Shown one piece after another: positions 28,289-36,206 of a stretch of DNA of 64,000 nucleotides. The stretch lies in NCBI GenBank assembly GCA_963816315.1, contig CAWFJZ010000047.1, positions 1 through 64,000 on the forward strand. The letters are read 5' to 3'. The DNA is from CADEEN01 sp963816315. Its GTDB lineage: Bacteria > Pseudomonadota > Gammaproteobacteria > Burkholderiales > Burkholderiaceae_C. The notes under the pieces were generated by a model that saw nothing but the letters and a program-made list of their open reading frames with translations, was not told where the DNA came from and ran no database searches. Position numbers and translations under genes: made by a program. How positions within the stretch are numbered: the first letter of the stretch is position 1; each line of letters starts with the position of its first letter.

Positions 28289-28698
28289 CGCGTGATGCGC
28301 TCGTTGTGCAAGAGCGCGCGGCCAATCTCGTTGGGGATGATGGCGATGGCGTTGCCCGCAGCGCTGAGGACGTAGCCCGAGGCCAGTGCCGTCACCAGCA
28401 CCGCGCCGCCGACCGACAGCGCCGCGCCCTGCGCGACGTGGCCGGAGAAGTGCAGCGTCGCGCGCGCGCCGTCGGACGCGCGCTCGAGCACCCAGACCGC
28501 GCCTGTGGCCGAGGCCTGGATGCTGACCACGGTGAGCACCGCGCCGGCGCCGAGGATCATCGACGGTGCGGCCACCGACACCGCGATCGGCAGCATCGAC
28601 AAAGCGCTGGCTTCCGAGACTTCGGAGTGGGCGCGCGCGGTGGTCATCAAGGCAGCGCTGAGTGTGACTGCGACGAAAGTCGAACGGAACTTGAGCAT
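28285..28698 (-). CDS. Small secreted/membrane protein linked to DUF2145
   Basis: A 137-residue protein has a signal peptide (TFVAVTLSAALMTTARAHS) and two hydrophobic helices (IAVSVAAPSMILGAGAVLTV and LSVGGAVLVTALASGYVLSA). The four-base overlap with the DUF2145 gene points to a functional pair. No family name is known to me. Confidence 0.7.
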   Translation of the reverse strand: MLKFRSTFVAVTLSAALMTTARAHSEVSEASALSMLPIAVSVAAPSMILGAGAVLTVVSIQASATGAVWVLERASDGARATLHFSGHVAQGAALSVGGAVLVTALASGYVLSAAGNAIAIIPNEIGRALLHNERITR

Positions 28699-28710
28699 GG
28701 TGCGATCTCC

Positions 28711-29172
28711 TTACGCGTTGTCTTGGTCATGCGCGGCACCGAAGCGCGCTTCGAGCACATCGGCCTCGTGCGCATCGCGCAGCGTCTTGGCCAGCGTGAA
28801 CACCGACGAGATCATGAACAGCCAGCTCACACCGAGGTAGGCCTTGTAGGTCGGGTTCACGTCCATGCGCCACAGGCCCCAGCCGGTGAGCGCCATCGCA
28901 AAACCGAAGCCGGCCCAGACGACGCCGCCCCACATGGGGGTATCGACCTTGCGCTGCTGGTTGTCGCGGATGTATTTCGACAGCGCGAACGCGGTGGACA
29001 AACAGAAAACATAGCCCATCACCATGAACGCGCGGTCGATGTCCTGGCCGGGCAGCCAGGCCAAGCCGATCGCGCACAGGCTGGCCGCGACGGCAAACGA
29101 AATCCACACCTGCAGTTGCCAGGCGCGTGTGTCGCGGCGGATCGGCATCGCCGGCCGGGTGGTGGTACTCAT
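28711..29172 (-). CDS. YiaA/YiaB-family inner membrane protein
   Basis: A 153-residue protein of two YiaAB two-helix units, recognisable from AFMVMGYVFCLSTAFALSKY followed by IRDN and from YLGVSWLFMISSVFTLAKTL. Four membrane helices are predicted. The family is of unknown function and stress-associated in enterobacteria. It lies 12 bp upstream of the small DUF2145-linked gene and is probably the first gene of that operon. Confidence 0.88.
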   Translation of the reverse strand: MSTTTRPAMPIRRDTRAWQLQVWISFAVAASLCAIGLAWLPGQDIDRAFMVMGYVFCLSTAFALSKYIRDNQQRKVDTPMWGGVVWAGFGFAMALTGWGLWRMDVNPTYKAYLGVSWLFMISSVFTLAKTLRDAHEADVLEARFGAAHDQDNA

Positions 29173-29284
29173 GAGGCTGTGATGCTCGTGTCGCGAGCTT
29201 CGTTGAACACAGCCTGATGGTCCGCGGCGAGTCAGGCGCCGTCCATCGAACTCGGTGCAGTGCCCGCGCTTGCAGCCGCCGGTA

Positions 29285-30553
29285 TCAGCGGGCGATGCTC
29301 ACTTTCGGCGGCGGCATGAAGTGGCGGCGCGTGTCGAACACCGCCGCCGAGAGACGCTTGTCGCCAACGCGCACGCTGCGCTTCAAGACGAAGTCGAACA
29401 ACAGCGGGTTGTGCTCGCGCACTTGCAGCAGCACCGGTACCGCTTTGGCGTCGAGCAGGCCGGCGTCGGCCAGGCGCTGCGGCCGCGTCAGGATCGGGAT
29501 GCCGGGCAGCGGGTAGTCGGAGCCGTGCAAGAGGCGCGGGTGCCAATCGTCGCGCTCGATCAACGTGCGCACGACTTCGACCTTGCGGTTGATCTGCAAG
29601 ACGGCCGAGACATCGCCGAGCAGCAGCGACTCGTGCGCGCGCTCGTCCATCAGCCGCGCGAACAGTTCGAACGCCGGCACGCGCGGCGCGGAAGGCTGGT
29701 CGAGATCCAGCGCATGGCCGAGCGAGGCGCAATGCGCCATCACCACGCGCACGCCGGCTTGGAGCGGCACGCGCGCCAGCAGCGGGTTGCCGAACTCGTT
29801 GCGGCCGGCGCCGGGCACGGCCTGCTCTTCGCCGAAATGGACGATCAGCGGCACGCGGCTTGTGGCCAGGCGGTCGTAGAACGGACGGCAGCGCGCGTCG
29901 CGCGGATCGATGTTCATCGCGCTCGGTAGCCACTTGATGGCCAGCGCGCCGTTGGCGATGGCCGCTTTCAGACGTTCGAGCGCATCGGCCGCGTACGGAT
30001 GGATCGAGGCGACGAAGCCGAAGCGCTCTGCGTGCGCGGAGGCGACGCTGCGCGCGTAGCGGTCGGGCACGTGGAAGGTGGTGGTGTCGGGATGCGCGTC
30101 GCCGTCGTCGCCATGTGCGTTGTCGAAGGCGAACAGCAGCCAGCGCGCGCCGACGGGAAAGTCGTGTGTGAGCGAGACCAAACGCTCGACATAGGCGCGA
30201 TCGACCGACGTGGCATCACCACCCACGCAAGCCGCATTCAGGATCGCCTGCCGCCGCAGCACCTCGATCGGCCGCCACCACTGGCTCATGCTCGCGTGCA
30301 CGGTGCAGCCCGAGCCGCTGTCTCCGGTGCCGAGCAGGTGGGCGTGCACGTCCCACAGTGCCGCGGGGTCGAGACCTTCGAACGCGGCGCGCACAAGGTC
30401 GTGCTGCGCCAGCGCGTCGGGCAACTTGCCGCGACACGGGTTGTCGATGCCCGGCAGCGCGGCATGCGCTTGCAACGACGTGAACAGCCCGGCGACAGCG
30501 GCCGCGCCGCAGCACAGCGCATGGCGGCGGTTGAGAAAGTAGGGTGCTTGCAT
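29285..30553 (-). CDS. Amidohydrolase-family protein (amidohydrolase 2 type)
   Basis: This intact 422-residue TIM-barrel hydrolase has an N-terminal export signal (NRRHALCCGAAAVAGLFTSL) with an arginine pair that could be Tat-dependent. Metal-ligand motifs are WDVHAHLLG (HxH on strand 1), VPLIVHFGEE, RVVMAHCASLG and LLHGSDYPLPGIP (final Asp). The family hydrolyses or decarboxylates carboxylated substrates in the periplasm. It is separated from the YiaA/B gene by 112 bp and diverges from the HTH regulator, which may control it. Confidence 0.82.
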   Translation of the reverse strand: MQAPYFLNRRHALCCGAAAVAGLFTSLQAHAALPGIDNPCRGKLPDALAQHDLVRAAFEGLDPAALWDVHAHLLGTGDSGSGCTVHASMSQWWRPIEVLRRQAILNAACVGGDATSVDRAYVERLVSLTHDFPVGARWLLFAFDNAHGDDGDAHPDTTTFHVPDRYARSVASAHAERFGFVASIHPYAADALERLKAAIANGALAIKWLPSAMNIDPRDARCRPFYDRLATSRVPLIVHFGEEQAVPGAGRNEFGNPLLARVPLQAGVRVVMAHCASLGHALDLDQPSAPRVPAFELFARLMDERAHESLLLGDVSAVLQINRKVEVVRTLIERDDWHPRLLHGSDYPLPGIPILTRPQRLADAGLLDAKAVPVLLQVREHNPLLFDFVLKRSVRVGDKRLSAAVFDTRRHFMPPPKVSIAR

Positions 30554-30669
30554 GGTCGCGATGGTGGGCGAGCGTAAGTCAGGCTGCGAGCGGCGTTCGT
30601 GCCGTCGCTGCTAGAGTCGCCGCGCGGTATCACGCTGCGGTACTCGACCATCGACAACAACACGCCGCC

Positions 30670-31413
30670 ATGTCATCGACCAAAGACCTCATCGTCGCGT
30701 TGAAAGCCGAACTCAAGGCCGCCAACATCACCTACGCCGACCTGGCCGTGCATCTGGAGATGGCCGAGTCGAGCATCAAGCGCATGTTCTCGCAGGCCGA
30801 CATGCCGCTGTCGCGCATAGACGAGGTGCTGCGCGTGCTGCGCATGGACTTTGCCGATCTGGCGCGCCGCATCGCCGACGCGCAGCCGCTGCGCGGTGAG
30901 TTGGGCCCCGAGCAGGAGCAGGCGGTGGTGGGTGACCCGAAGCTGTTGCTGATGGCGATCTGCTGCATGTCGCACTGGACCTTCGATCAGATTGTCTCGA
31001 CCTACACCTACAGCGAAGCCGAGGCGGTGTCGTACCTGGCCAAATTGGACCGCCTGGGCATCATCGAACTGCGGCCCTTGAACCGTTACCGCCTGCTGCT
31101 GGCCAAAACGTTTCGCTGGCGGCCGAACGGCCCGGTGATGGACTACTTCCGTCACCACGTTGCGGCTGACTATTTCGACACCGGCTTCGACGGCGAGGGC
31201 GAATTGCTGATGCTGGTCCACGGCCAGATCGGCCGCAGCCTGGCCGCTGCGTTCAACGAGCGCTTGCAGCGCGTGGCGCAAGACTTTGCACAGCAGCACC
31301 TGGCCGACCAGAAGCTCGCCGCGGATCAGAAGCGGCCGTACACGCTGCTGATCGGCATGCGCTCGTGGCTGTTCGAGGCGTTTCGGGATCTGCGGCGCGT
31401 GCCTGACGCCTAG
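30670..31413 (+). CDS. Helix-turn-helix (XRE-like) transcriptional regulator
   Basis: A 247-residue protein has an N-terminal XRE-like HTH (ITYADLAVHLEMAESSIKRM) within its first 65 residues. The C-terminal domain is a longer helical region (WTFDQIVSTYTYSEAEAVSY followed by LAKLDRLGIIEL) that resembles a second winged helix and then a uncharacterised sensor part ending RPYTLLIGMRSWLFEAFRDL. It diverges from the exported amidohydrolase, a possible target. A degraded copy of its last 73 bp lies at 32293-32366, on the far side of the toxin-antitoxin genes. Confidence 0.85.
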   Translation: MSSTKDLIVALKAELKAANITYADLAVHLEMAESSIKRMFSQADMPLSRIDEVLRVLRMDFADLARRIADAQPLRGELGPEQEQAVVGDPKLLLMAICCMSHWTFDQIVSTYTYSEAEAVSYLAKLDRLGIIELRPLNRYRLLLAKTFRWRPNGPVMDYFRHHVAADYFDTGFDGEGELLMLVHGQIGRSLAAAFNERLQRVAQDFAQQHLADQKLAADQKRPYTLLIGMRSWLFEAFRDLRRVPDA

Positions 31414-31423
31414 GCGGCGCGGT

Positions 31424-31858
31424 TTAGCTTCTTCTGGCCCGGTGCCAAGGATTGGTCACTGTCAGACCGCAGCCCTCGAAGTCGGCCACGTTGCGCGTCA
31501 CCACGCCCAGACGGTGGCTCAGCGCAATCGCTGCGATCTGGGCGTCGAACTGGGAGATCGGCGTGCCGGCGCGGCGGCGAACGGCGACCACTTCGGCGTA
31601 GTCGGCGGCAGCGTTCGAATCGAAGGGCAGCACGCGGCTCGCAAAGTCTTCGCTGAACATGGCGTCCAGTGCCTGCTCCAGCTGTTGACGCCGCTTGCCT
31701 GCCGGCAGCAGACGTGCGCCGAGCAGCATCTCGGCTTGTGTCACCGCACTGACGAACAAGCTGTTTACCGGCTGCGCAACCACCCAGGCCATCACGGCTG
31801 CATCGGGTTGCGCACGCAGGAGTTCGGACAGCACATTGGTGTCGAGCAGGACGCTCAT
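31424..31858 (-). CDS. fitB: PIN-domain toxin, FitB/VapC type
   Basis: A 144-residue PIN-fold ribonuclease. The four acidic residues are visible: Asp in LLDTNVLSEL, Glu in SAVTQAEMLLG, Asp in ISQFDAQIAAIAL, and the final acid in VTRNVADFEGCGL. Length and motif spacing match the FitB subgroup. It lies downstream of the FitA-type antitoxin on the same strand after a 58-bp gap. As a plasmid- or chromosome-borne TA pair it would inhibit growth by RNA cleavage when FitA is lost. Confidence 0.9.
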   Translation of the reverse strand: MSVLLDTNVLSELLRAQPDAAVMAWVVAQPVNSLFVSAVTQAEMLLGARLLPAGKRRQQLEQALDAMFSEDFASRVLPFDSNAAADYAEVVAVRRRAGTPISQFDAQIAAIALSHRLGVVTRNVADFEGCGLTVTNPWHRARRS

Positions 31859-31916
31859 TGGAGTACCTTCGTGCTGCGCACTTTGGTGCGAGCGCCTTCG
31901 GGCGGCCGGGCGGCGC

Positions 31917-32225
31917 TCATGCGCGCCGCTTGGTACCCATCGGGCTTCTGCCCTTCACGGCGCGCGCAGCTTTCGAGCCCTTCTCGAAGCTGGGCGGATC
32001 GCGCACAGGCTCACGCTGCGGGACGTTCAGCGTCACATCACCGAGGCCCGCGAATCGCGCGCGGATGCGAGAGGCCAGGTCGCTCGCGGGCGCCGGTGAT
32101 TCGAACAGCGCCGCGCGCAAGATCTGCCGCGCTTCCTCTTCCATCGATCGGTTGCGGCTCGCGGCACGCATGCGCAAGCTGCGCTTGAGCGATTCGTCCA
32201 GATCGCGAATGGTGAGTGTGGCCAT
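31917..32225 (-). CDS. fitA: Ribbon-helix-helix antitoxin, FitA type
   Basis: The N terminus ATLTIRDLDESLKRSLRMRA followed by ASRNRSMEEEARQILRAAL is the FitA ribbon-helix-helix DNA-binding domain. The C-terminal half (ARFAGLGDVTLNVPQREPVR) is the toxin-neutralising tail. At 102 residues it is slightly longer than typical FitA, with an extra basic end (KAARAVKGRSPMGTKRRA). The gene precedes fitB; a palindrome at 32247-32262 lies just upstream and is the likely autoregulatory site. Confidence 0.88.
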   Translation of the reverse strand: MATLTIRDLDESLKRSLRMRAASRNRSMEEEARQILRAALFESPAPASDLASRIRARFAGLGDVTLNVPQREPVRDPPSFEKGSKAARAVKGRSPMGTKRRA

Positions 32226-32246
32226 GCGAAAGCTCCTGATGAAGCT

Positions 32247-32262
32247 GCATTGTACTCAATGC
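32247..32262. promoter_or_regulatory. Palindromic operator candidate for FitAB
   Basis: GCATTG and CAATGC form a perfect 6-bp inverted repeat spaced by TACT, 21 bp upstream of the fitA start. FitAB complexes bind an inverted repeat in their own promoter, so this is the expected site. Confidence 0.5.
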
Positions 32263-32292
32263 TGTCATTGCTAGCACCCGATGGAGTCACGT

Positions 32293-32366
32293 GAAGCGGC
32301 CGTACACGCCGATAGATCCGCATGCGATCGTGGCTGTTCGAGGCACTTCGGGATTTGGAGCGAGTG
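32293..32366 (+). pseudogene. Degraded duplicate of the 3' end of the HTH regulator gene
   Basis: This 73-74 bp stretch aligns with 31329-31401, the last codons of the HTH gene. GAAGCGGCCGTACACG is identical, and TCGTGGCTGTTCGAGGC is identical with only flanking differences; overall roughly four fifths of bases match by eye. A one-base length difference destroys the reading frame. It lies in the same orientation as the intact gene, with the FitAB genes between the two copies. Confidence 0.75.
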
Positions 32367-32382
32367 GTTTGAACGGCTGGCC

Positions 32383-33884
32383 TCACTGCTGTTGCCACCA
32401 GTTGTCCGGCACCTTGATGACGGGCTCTGATTGGATGGCTGAACGCATCGACCTCGACTGCTGCTCGAGCGAATGCGCCTCACTGTCGCGGCCCAACTTC
32501 CGGTAGAACGCGCTAGTCTGCTCAAGGGTGCTTGCAAGACCCCGTTTGGCTCCGTCGCTCTCGGGCTCGGTTCGCACCTCTGTCTCTCCAATCTGCAGCG
32601 CGCGGACGTACAGCGGCTCTGCTTCGCGATGACGACCCTGGAGAGCCAGGAGAGACGCGAGGTTGTTCAGACTTGCTGCAACGCCAGGGTGGTTGACCCC
32701 TTCCTTTTTTTCCCGCGTTTGAAGCACGAGACTCAACAGCTTCTCCGCGTCTGCATATCGGCCTTGTAGCCGATAGACCATCGCAAGTGCGTTCCGGGGC
32801 GTGATGGTTCCAACCCCATCCTTGCCGTGGTTCTTCTCCATGACCGTGTCGAGTTGCTTGTAGATCGCCTCTGCCGATTCGTACTTGCGTTGCTCGACTT
32901 GATTGCCGCCAAGGTGCATGAGCGGATGCAGCAGTTCCCGACCGCTCTCGCCGTGCTGCGCCTTGTCCGCATCGAGTTTGCGTCGCAAGAGTGGTTCGGC
33001 CTTCGCTAGCTCGCCTTGGGACGCATAAAGCTGCGAAAGCTGGTTCAAGATTGCATAGACGCCGTCGGCATCGGCTCGCGGTGCTGCGTCTCTGATTGCC
33101 AACACGCGTAGGTAGTGCGCCTCTGCGGCAACGTACTTCTTCTGCTGATCAAGAGCTTCTGCCATTTCGTGGGTCGCAGCCAAGGTCGCAGGATGAGCAG
33201 CCCCGACAGACTGCTCAAGCATGGGAATAACACGCGCCAGCGACATCTCGGCCTCGCGAAACGGTTTAGATTTCCCGACACGCGGCTCAAGTGATAGAGC
33301 GTCGCTACTACGTCCTTGTGGTTGCCCCCCAGCTCTCTTTCCCTGATGAGCAATGCACGCTTGTAGTGAGGCTCGGCTTGTTTCGCTCGACTGCTTGAGC
33401 TGTAGAGCCAGCCAAGCCGATGCAGGCCTTCGGCAACGAGCAAGTGATCCGGGCCGTGAGCTTTCTCAGCGATCTCGATGGCCTTCTGGTAAAGCGGTTC
33501 GGCTCGGCCGTAGTCGCTAAATCCATGGAACGCCAACGCAAGCCTATGAAGACTTGGAATGACTTCCACGGCATTTGGCCCGTGTGCCTTTGCGACGATC
33601 TCAAGCGCTTGGTGGGCGGCCGGGAGGGCAGGCGCATACCTGCCGGATCGGAAGAGTTCGTCAATTTGCGTGTTCAGGGCATTGAGACCCTCGGGATCCG
33701 GTGTGCCCTGCCCAGTTGTCGGCAGGGCAATGAGCAACGCGATCGTGAACGCGAAAATCGAATGCCAGCGGACGCTCAATGCACTGCGCAGATTCGCTCT
33801 CGTCGTTCTCGGCGGTTCGGGTTCTGAGAGGGGACGGACGAAATGAGCCGGAGGAAAGAGGGGCAGGAATCGCATGACGCTCAC
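32383..33884 (-). CDS. Tetratricopeptide-repeat protein, kinesin-light-chain type, frame-interrupted
   Basis: After a hydrophobic segment (SIFAFTIALLIALPTTGQG) the protein consists of tandem TPR_10/TPR_12-type repeats of about 42 residues. Repeats are recognisable by units such as YGRAEPLYQKAIEIAEKAHG, AEPHYKRALLIREREL, EAHYLRVLAIRDAAPR, SAEAIYKQLDTVMEKN, DAEKLLSLVLQTREKK and EAEPLYVRALQIGE. Length is about 500 residues. One shift near 33262 splits the frame. GC and codon use are less extreme than in the neighbours, so horizontal gain is possible. Such repeats bind protein partners; nothing points to which. Confidence 0.8.
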
Positions 33885-33979
33885 TAAGAGAAAGTGCGGG
33901 ACGGCGCGTCATGCTAGAGACGATCTCGAGGCAGCGAAGCCCGGCACCACTGTGGTCTGTGCAGGAAGGCGCACAACCT

Positions 33980-34831
33980 TCACCGCACGTGCACGTCCAA
34001 CCGATGCGCCGCGCCCTCGAACTGCGCCAGCGCCTGCGCCAGAAACGGCAGCACCTCACGCAGCGTCTCGGCCAGGCCGTGCGGCGGGTTGATGACGAAC
34101 ATCCCGCTGCCCGTCATGCCGTAGCCACGCTGCTGCGGCTCGGCCACCGTCAGCGCCGCGTGCAGCCAGCCCTTCGGCGCGGCTGCCGCGGCATTGCCCA
34201 GGCGGCGCGGCAACTCGCGCGCTTCGACGATGGCGACCTGCGGCACCCACACCAGCACTACGGCCTGCGCGAATTGCGTCAGCGCTTCGCGCACTGCGCC
34301 GAGCGTGCGTGCGTAGTCGGTCTTCATCTCGTACGGCGGGTCGATCAGCACGACGCCGCGTCGCGACGGCGGCGGCAACTCGTGCGGCAGCGCGGCAAAG
34401 CCGTCGGCGAGAACCACCTTGGCGTTCTTGCGAGTGGACAGGTACGCACGGAGGATTTTTTCGTCGGTCGGGTGCAGCTCGTACGCATGCAGCGGGTCGA
34501 TGGGCCGCAGCAGCAGGTTGGCAATCGCCGGTGAGCCGGGGTACTGCTCCAACTTGCCGCCGCCGTTGAATGCGCGCACGAGGGCCACGTAGTGCGCGAG
34601 CGCGGCGGGCAGATCGTCGCGCGCCCACAGGCGCTCGATGCCGCCGGTCGCTTCGGCGTTTTTCTGCGCGTAGCGGCTCTCGAGCGAATAGCCGCCGGCG
34701 CCGGCGTGGGTGTCGATGTACGAAAACGCCTTGTCCTTGGCCGCCATGTGCACGAGCACCTGCGCCAGCACGACGTGCTTGAGCACGTCGGCATGGTTGC
34801 CGGCATGGAAGGCGTGGCGGTAGGCGAGCAT
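33980..34831 (-). CDS. rlmJ: 23S rRNA (adenine(2030)-N(6))-methyltransferase RlmJ
   Basis: RlmJ methylates A2030 of 23S rRNA. The intact 283-residue protein begins MLAYRHAFHAGNHADVLKHV, the diagnostic RlmJ N terminus. SAM-binding motif I is IDTHAGAGGYSL and catalytic motif IV is VVLIDPPYEMKTDY (DPPY, adenine-N6 type). Its start overlaps the stop of the upstream SGNH hydrolase gene, so the three genes from 36086 down form an operon. Confidence 0.95.
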   Translation of the reverse strand: MLAYRHAFHAGNHADVLKHVVLAQVLVHMAAKDKAFSYIDTHAGAGGYSLESRYAQKNAEATGGIERLWARDDLPAALAHYVALVRAFNGGGKLEQYPGSPAIANLLLRPIDPLHAYELHPTDEKILRAYLSTRKNAKVVLADGFAALPHELPPPSRRGVVLIDPPYEMKTDYARTLGAVREALTQFAQAVVLVWVPQVAIVEARELPRRLGNAAAAAPKGWLHAALTVAEPQQRGYGMTGSGMFVINPPHGLAETLREVLPFLAQALAQFEGAAHRLDVHVR

Positions 34832-35463
34832 CAGTGTGGGAGGAGGCCAGTGCTGCGCAGTGTCGCAGCAAGTCCTTCGGCGAAGATGCGGTAGCCGGCC
34901 GCGTTGGCATGGATCTGGTCGGCGCGCAGTGTCTCGTCGCCGAGCACCGTCGCCCAGCCCCCGGCGTGCAGCGGCAGCTTCAACTCATCGGCGAGATTGG
35001 CGTAGAGCGGATGGTCGGACAAGCCCACGCCGAGTGCAGCGCCGATCGTCGGCTGCGGCACCGCGACCAACAGCACCTGCGCGCCGGCATCGCGCGCCGA
35101 GGCGATCGCGCTGCGCAGCGCGGCTTCGGTCTCGGCCGCTGGAACACGGCGCAAGAAGTCGTTGCCGCCGGCGCTGACGAGGACGAGCGCCGGCTTGTGT
35201 TCCAACAGCAGTGCCGGCAGTCGTTCGGCTGCCTGCGCTGCGCTGTCGCCCGGCACGCCGGCGTTGACCACGTTCCAGCCGGTCAGCGTCGCGAGTTGCG
35301 CCGGGTACGCGGCGGCGCTGTCGGCGCCGGTGCCGAAGGTGATCGAGTCGCCGAGCGCGAGCACGACGCTACCAGCGGTCAGCGCCGCGCCGGCCGTGGG
35401 TTGCTTGCGGCCGCAGCCACCGAGCGCCAGCGCACCGGCGAGGACGAGTGCGCGCCGCTTCAC
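34831..35463 (-). CDS. SGNH/GDSL lipoprotein esterase (TesA-like)
   Basis: A GTG at 35463 starts a 210-residue lipoprotein: RALVLAGALALGGCGRK carries the lipobox. The SGNH core has block I LALGDSITFGTG (nucleophile Ser), block II NVVNAGVPGDSAAQ, block III VSAGGNDFLRR and block V DQIHANAAGYRIFAEG (Asp-His). Arylesterase/thioesterase activity like TesA is expected, in the periplasm. Both ends overlap neighbours (MOSC stop GTGA; rlmJ start), pointing to a single transcript. Confidence 0.9.
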   Translation of the reverse strand: MKRRALVLAGALALGGCGRKQPTAGAALTAGSVVLALGDSITFGTGADSAAAYPAQLATLTGWNVVNAGVPGDSAAQAAERLPALLLEHKPALVLVSAGGNDFLRRVPAAETEAALRSAIASARDAGAQVLLVAVPQPTIGAALGVGLSDHPLYANLADELKLPLHAGGWATVLGDETLRADQIHANAAGYRIFAEGLAATLRSTGLLPH

Positions 35464-36086
35464 GCCATGCGCTTCGACGACGTGATCGCGCGGAACAGCT
35501 CGTCGATGCGCACCTCGCGAGACCCTGGCTCGAGGACGAACGTCTCGCCGGCTTCGATCGTTCCCGGCTCGCGCACGGCCAGATAGAAGCCGCTCCAGCC
35601 CGACTGCACCATCAGCTTGGCCGCGTGCGCAAAGCCCATCGCCGCATTGAACTTGAAGCAGGGCTGTCGCGGCTCGCTGACCGCCAGCGCGCAATGCGGG
35701 AAGCGCAGCAGGTCGCCGACCCAGACACGGTCTTCGGTGAGGCCGGCGAGCGTCAGGTTTTCGCCCATCGCGCCGGGTTCGAGCGCCGCGTCCCACAGCG
35801 CCACGCCGGCCTGCGCGCGCACCGTGCGCCAGAAGCCAAAGTGTTCGCTCGGATACGCATACACCGCTTTCGACAAACCGCCGTGCACCGACAAGTCGGC
35901 CTGCTCGTCGCCAACGAGTCCCAGCCGCAGCACGCCGACGCGGCCCGCCACCGGCCGTTTGCCGATCGCTGACATGACCGTGCGCGCACCGACGCCGATG
36001 CGCCGCGCGCTGCCGACATTGACGCTCTTGACTTCCATCACGCCATTGTCGTTCGCGCGCTGCATGAACTCATACAGAACACGCAT
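35460..36086 (-). CDS. MOSC-domain protein (YiiM type)
   Basis: A MOSC fold with EVKSVNVGSARRIGVGARTV near the start, GDEQADLSVHGGLSKAVYAY, MGENLTLAGLTEDRVWVGDL and SEPRQPCFKFN, where the cysteine is the conserved metal- or sulphur-carrier residue. YiiM-type proteins reduce N-hydroxylated compounds with molybdenum cofactor. The start at ATG 36086 has a G-rich stretch directly upstream. ATG 36038 (MEVKSVNV) would match relatives equally well. Confidence 0.85.
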   Translation of the reverse strand: MRVLYEFMQRANDNGVMEVKSVNVGSARRIGVGARTVMSAIGKRPVAGRVGVLRLGLVGDEQADLSVHGGLSKAVYAYPSEHFGFWRTVRAQAGVALWDAALEPGAMGENLTLAGLTEDRVWVGDLLRFPHCALAVSEPRQPCFKFNAAMGFAHAAKLMVQSGWSGFYLAVREPGTIEAGETFVLEPGSREVRIDELFRAITSSKRMA

Positions 36087-36206
36087 GACCCCCCGGCCCT
36101 GCGTGGTTACAGCGTGGTTACGGCGAGCCCACAATAAGTGCTGCCACTGCGGCATTGGGCGAACCCCGCGTCACCTGTTCGAGGCTCGCCCAATCCCGTC
36201 CTTACC

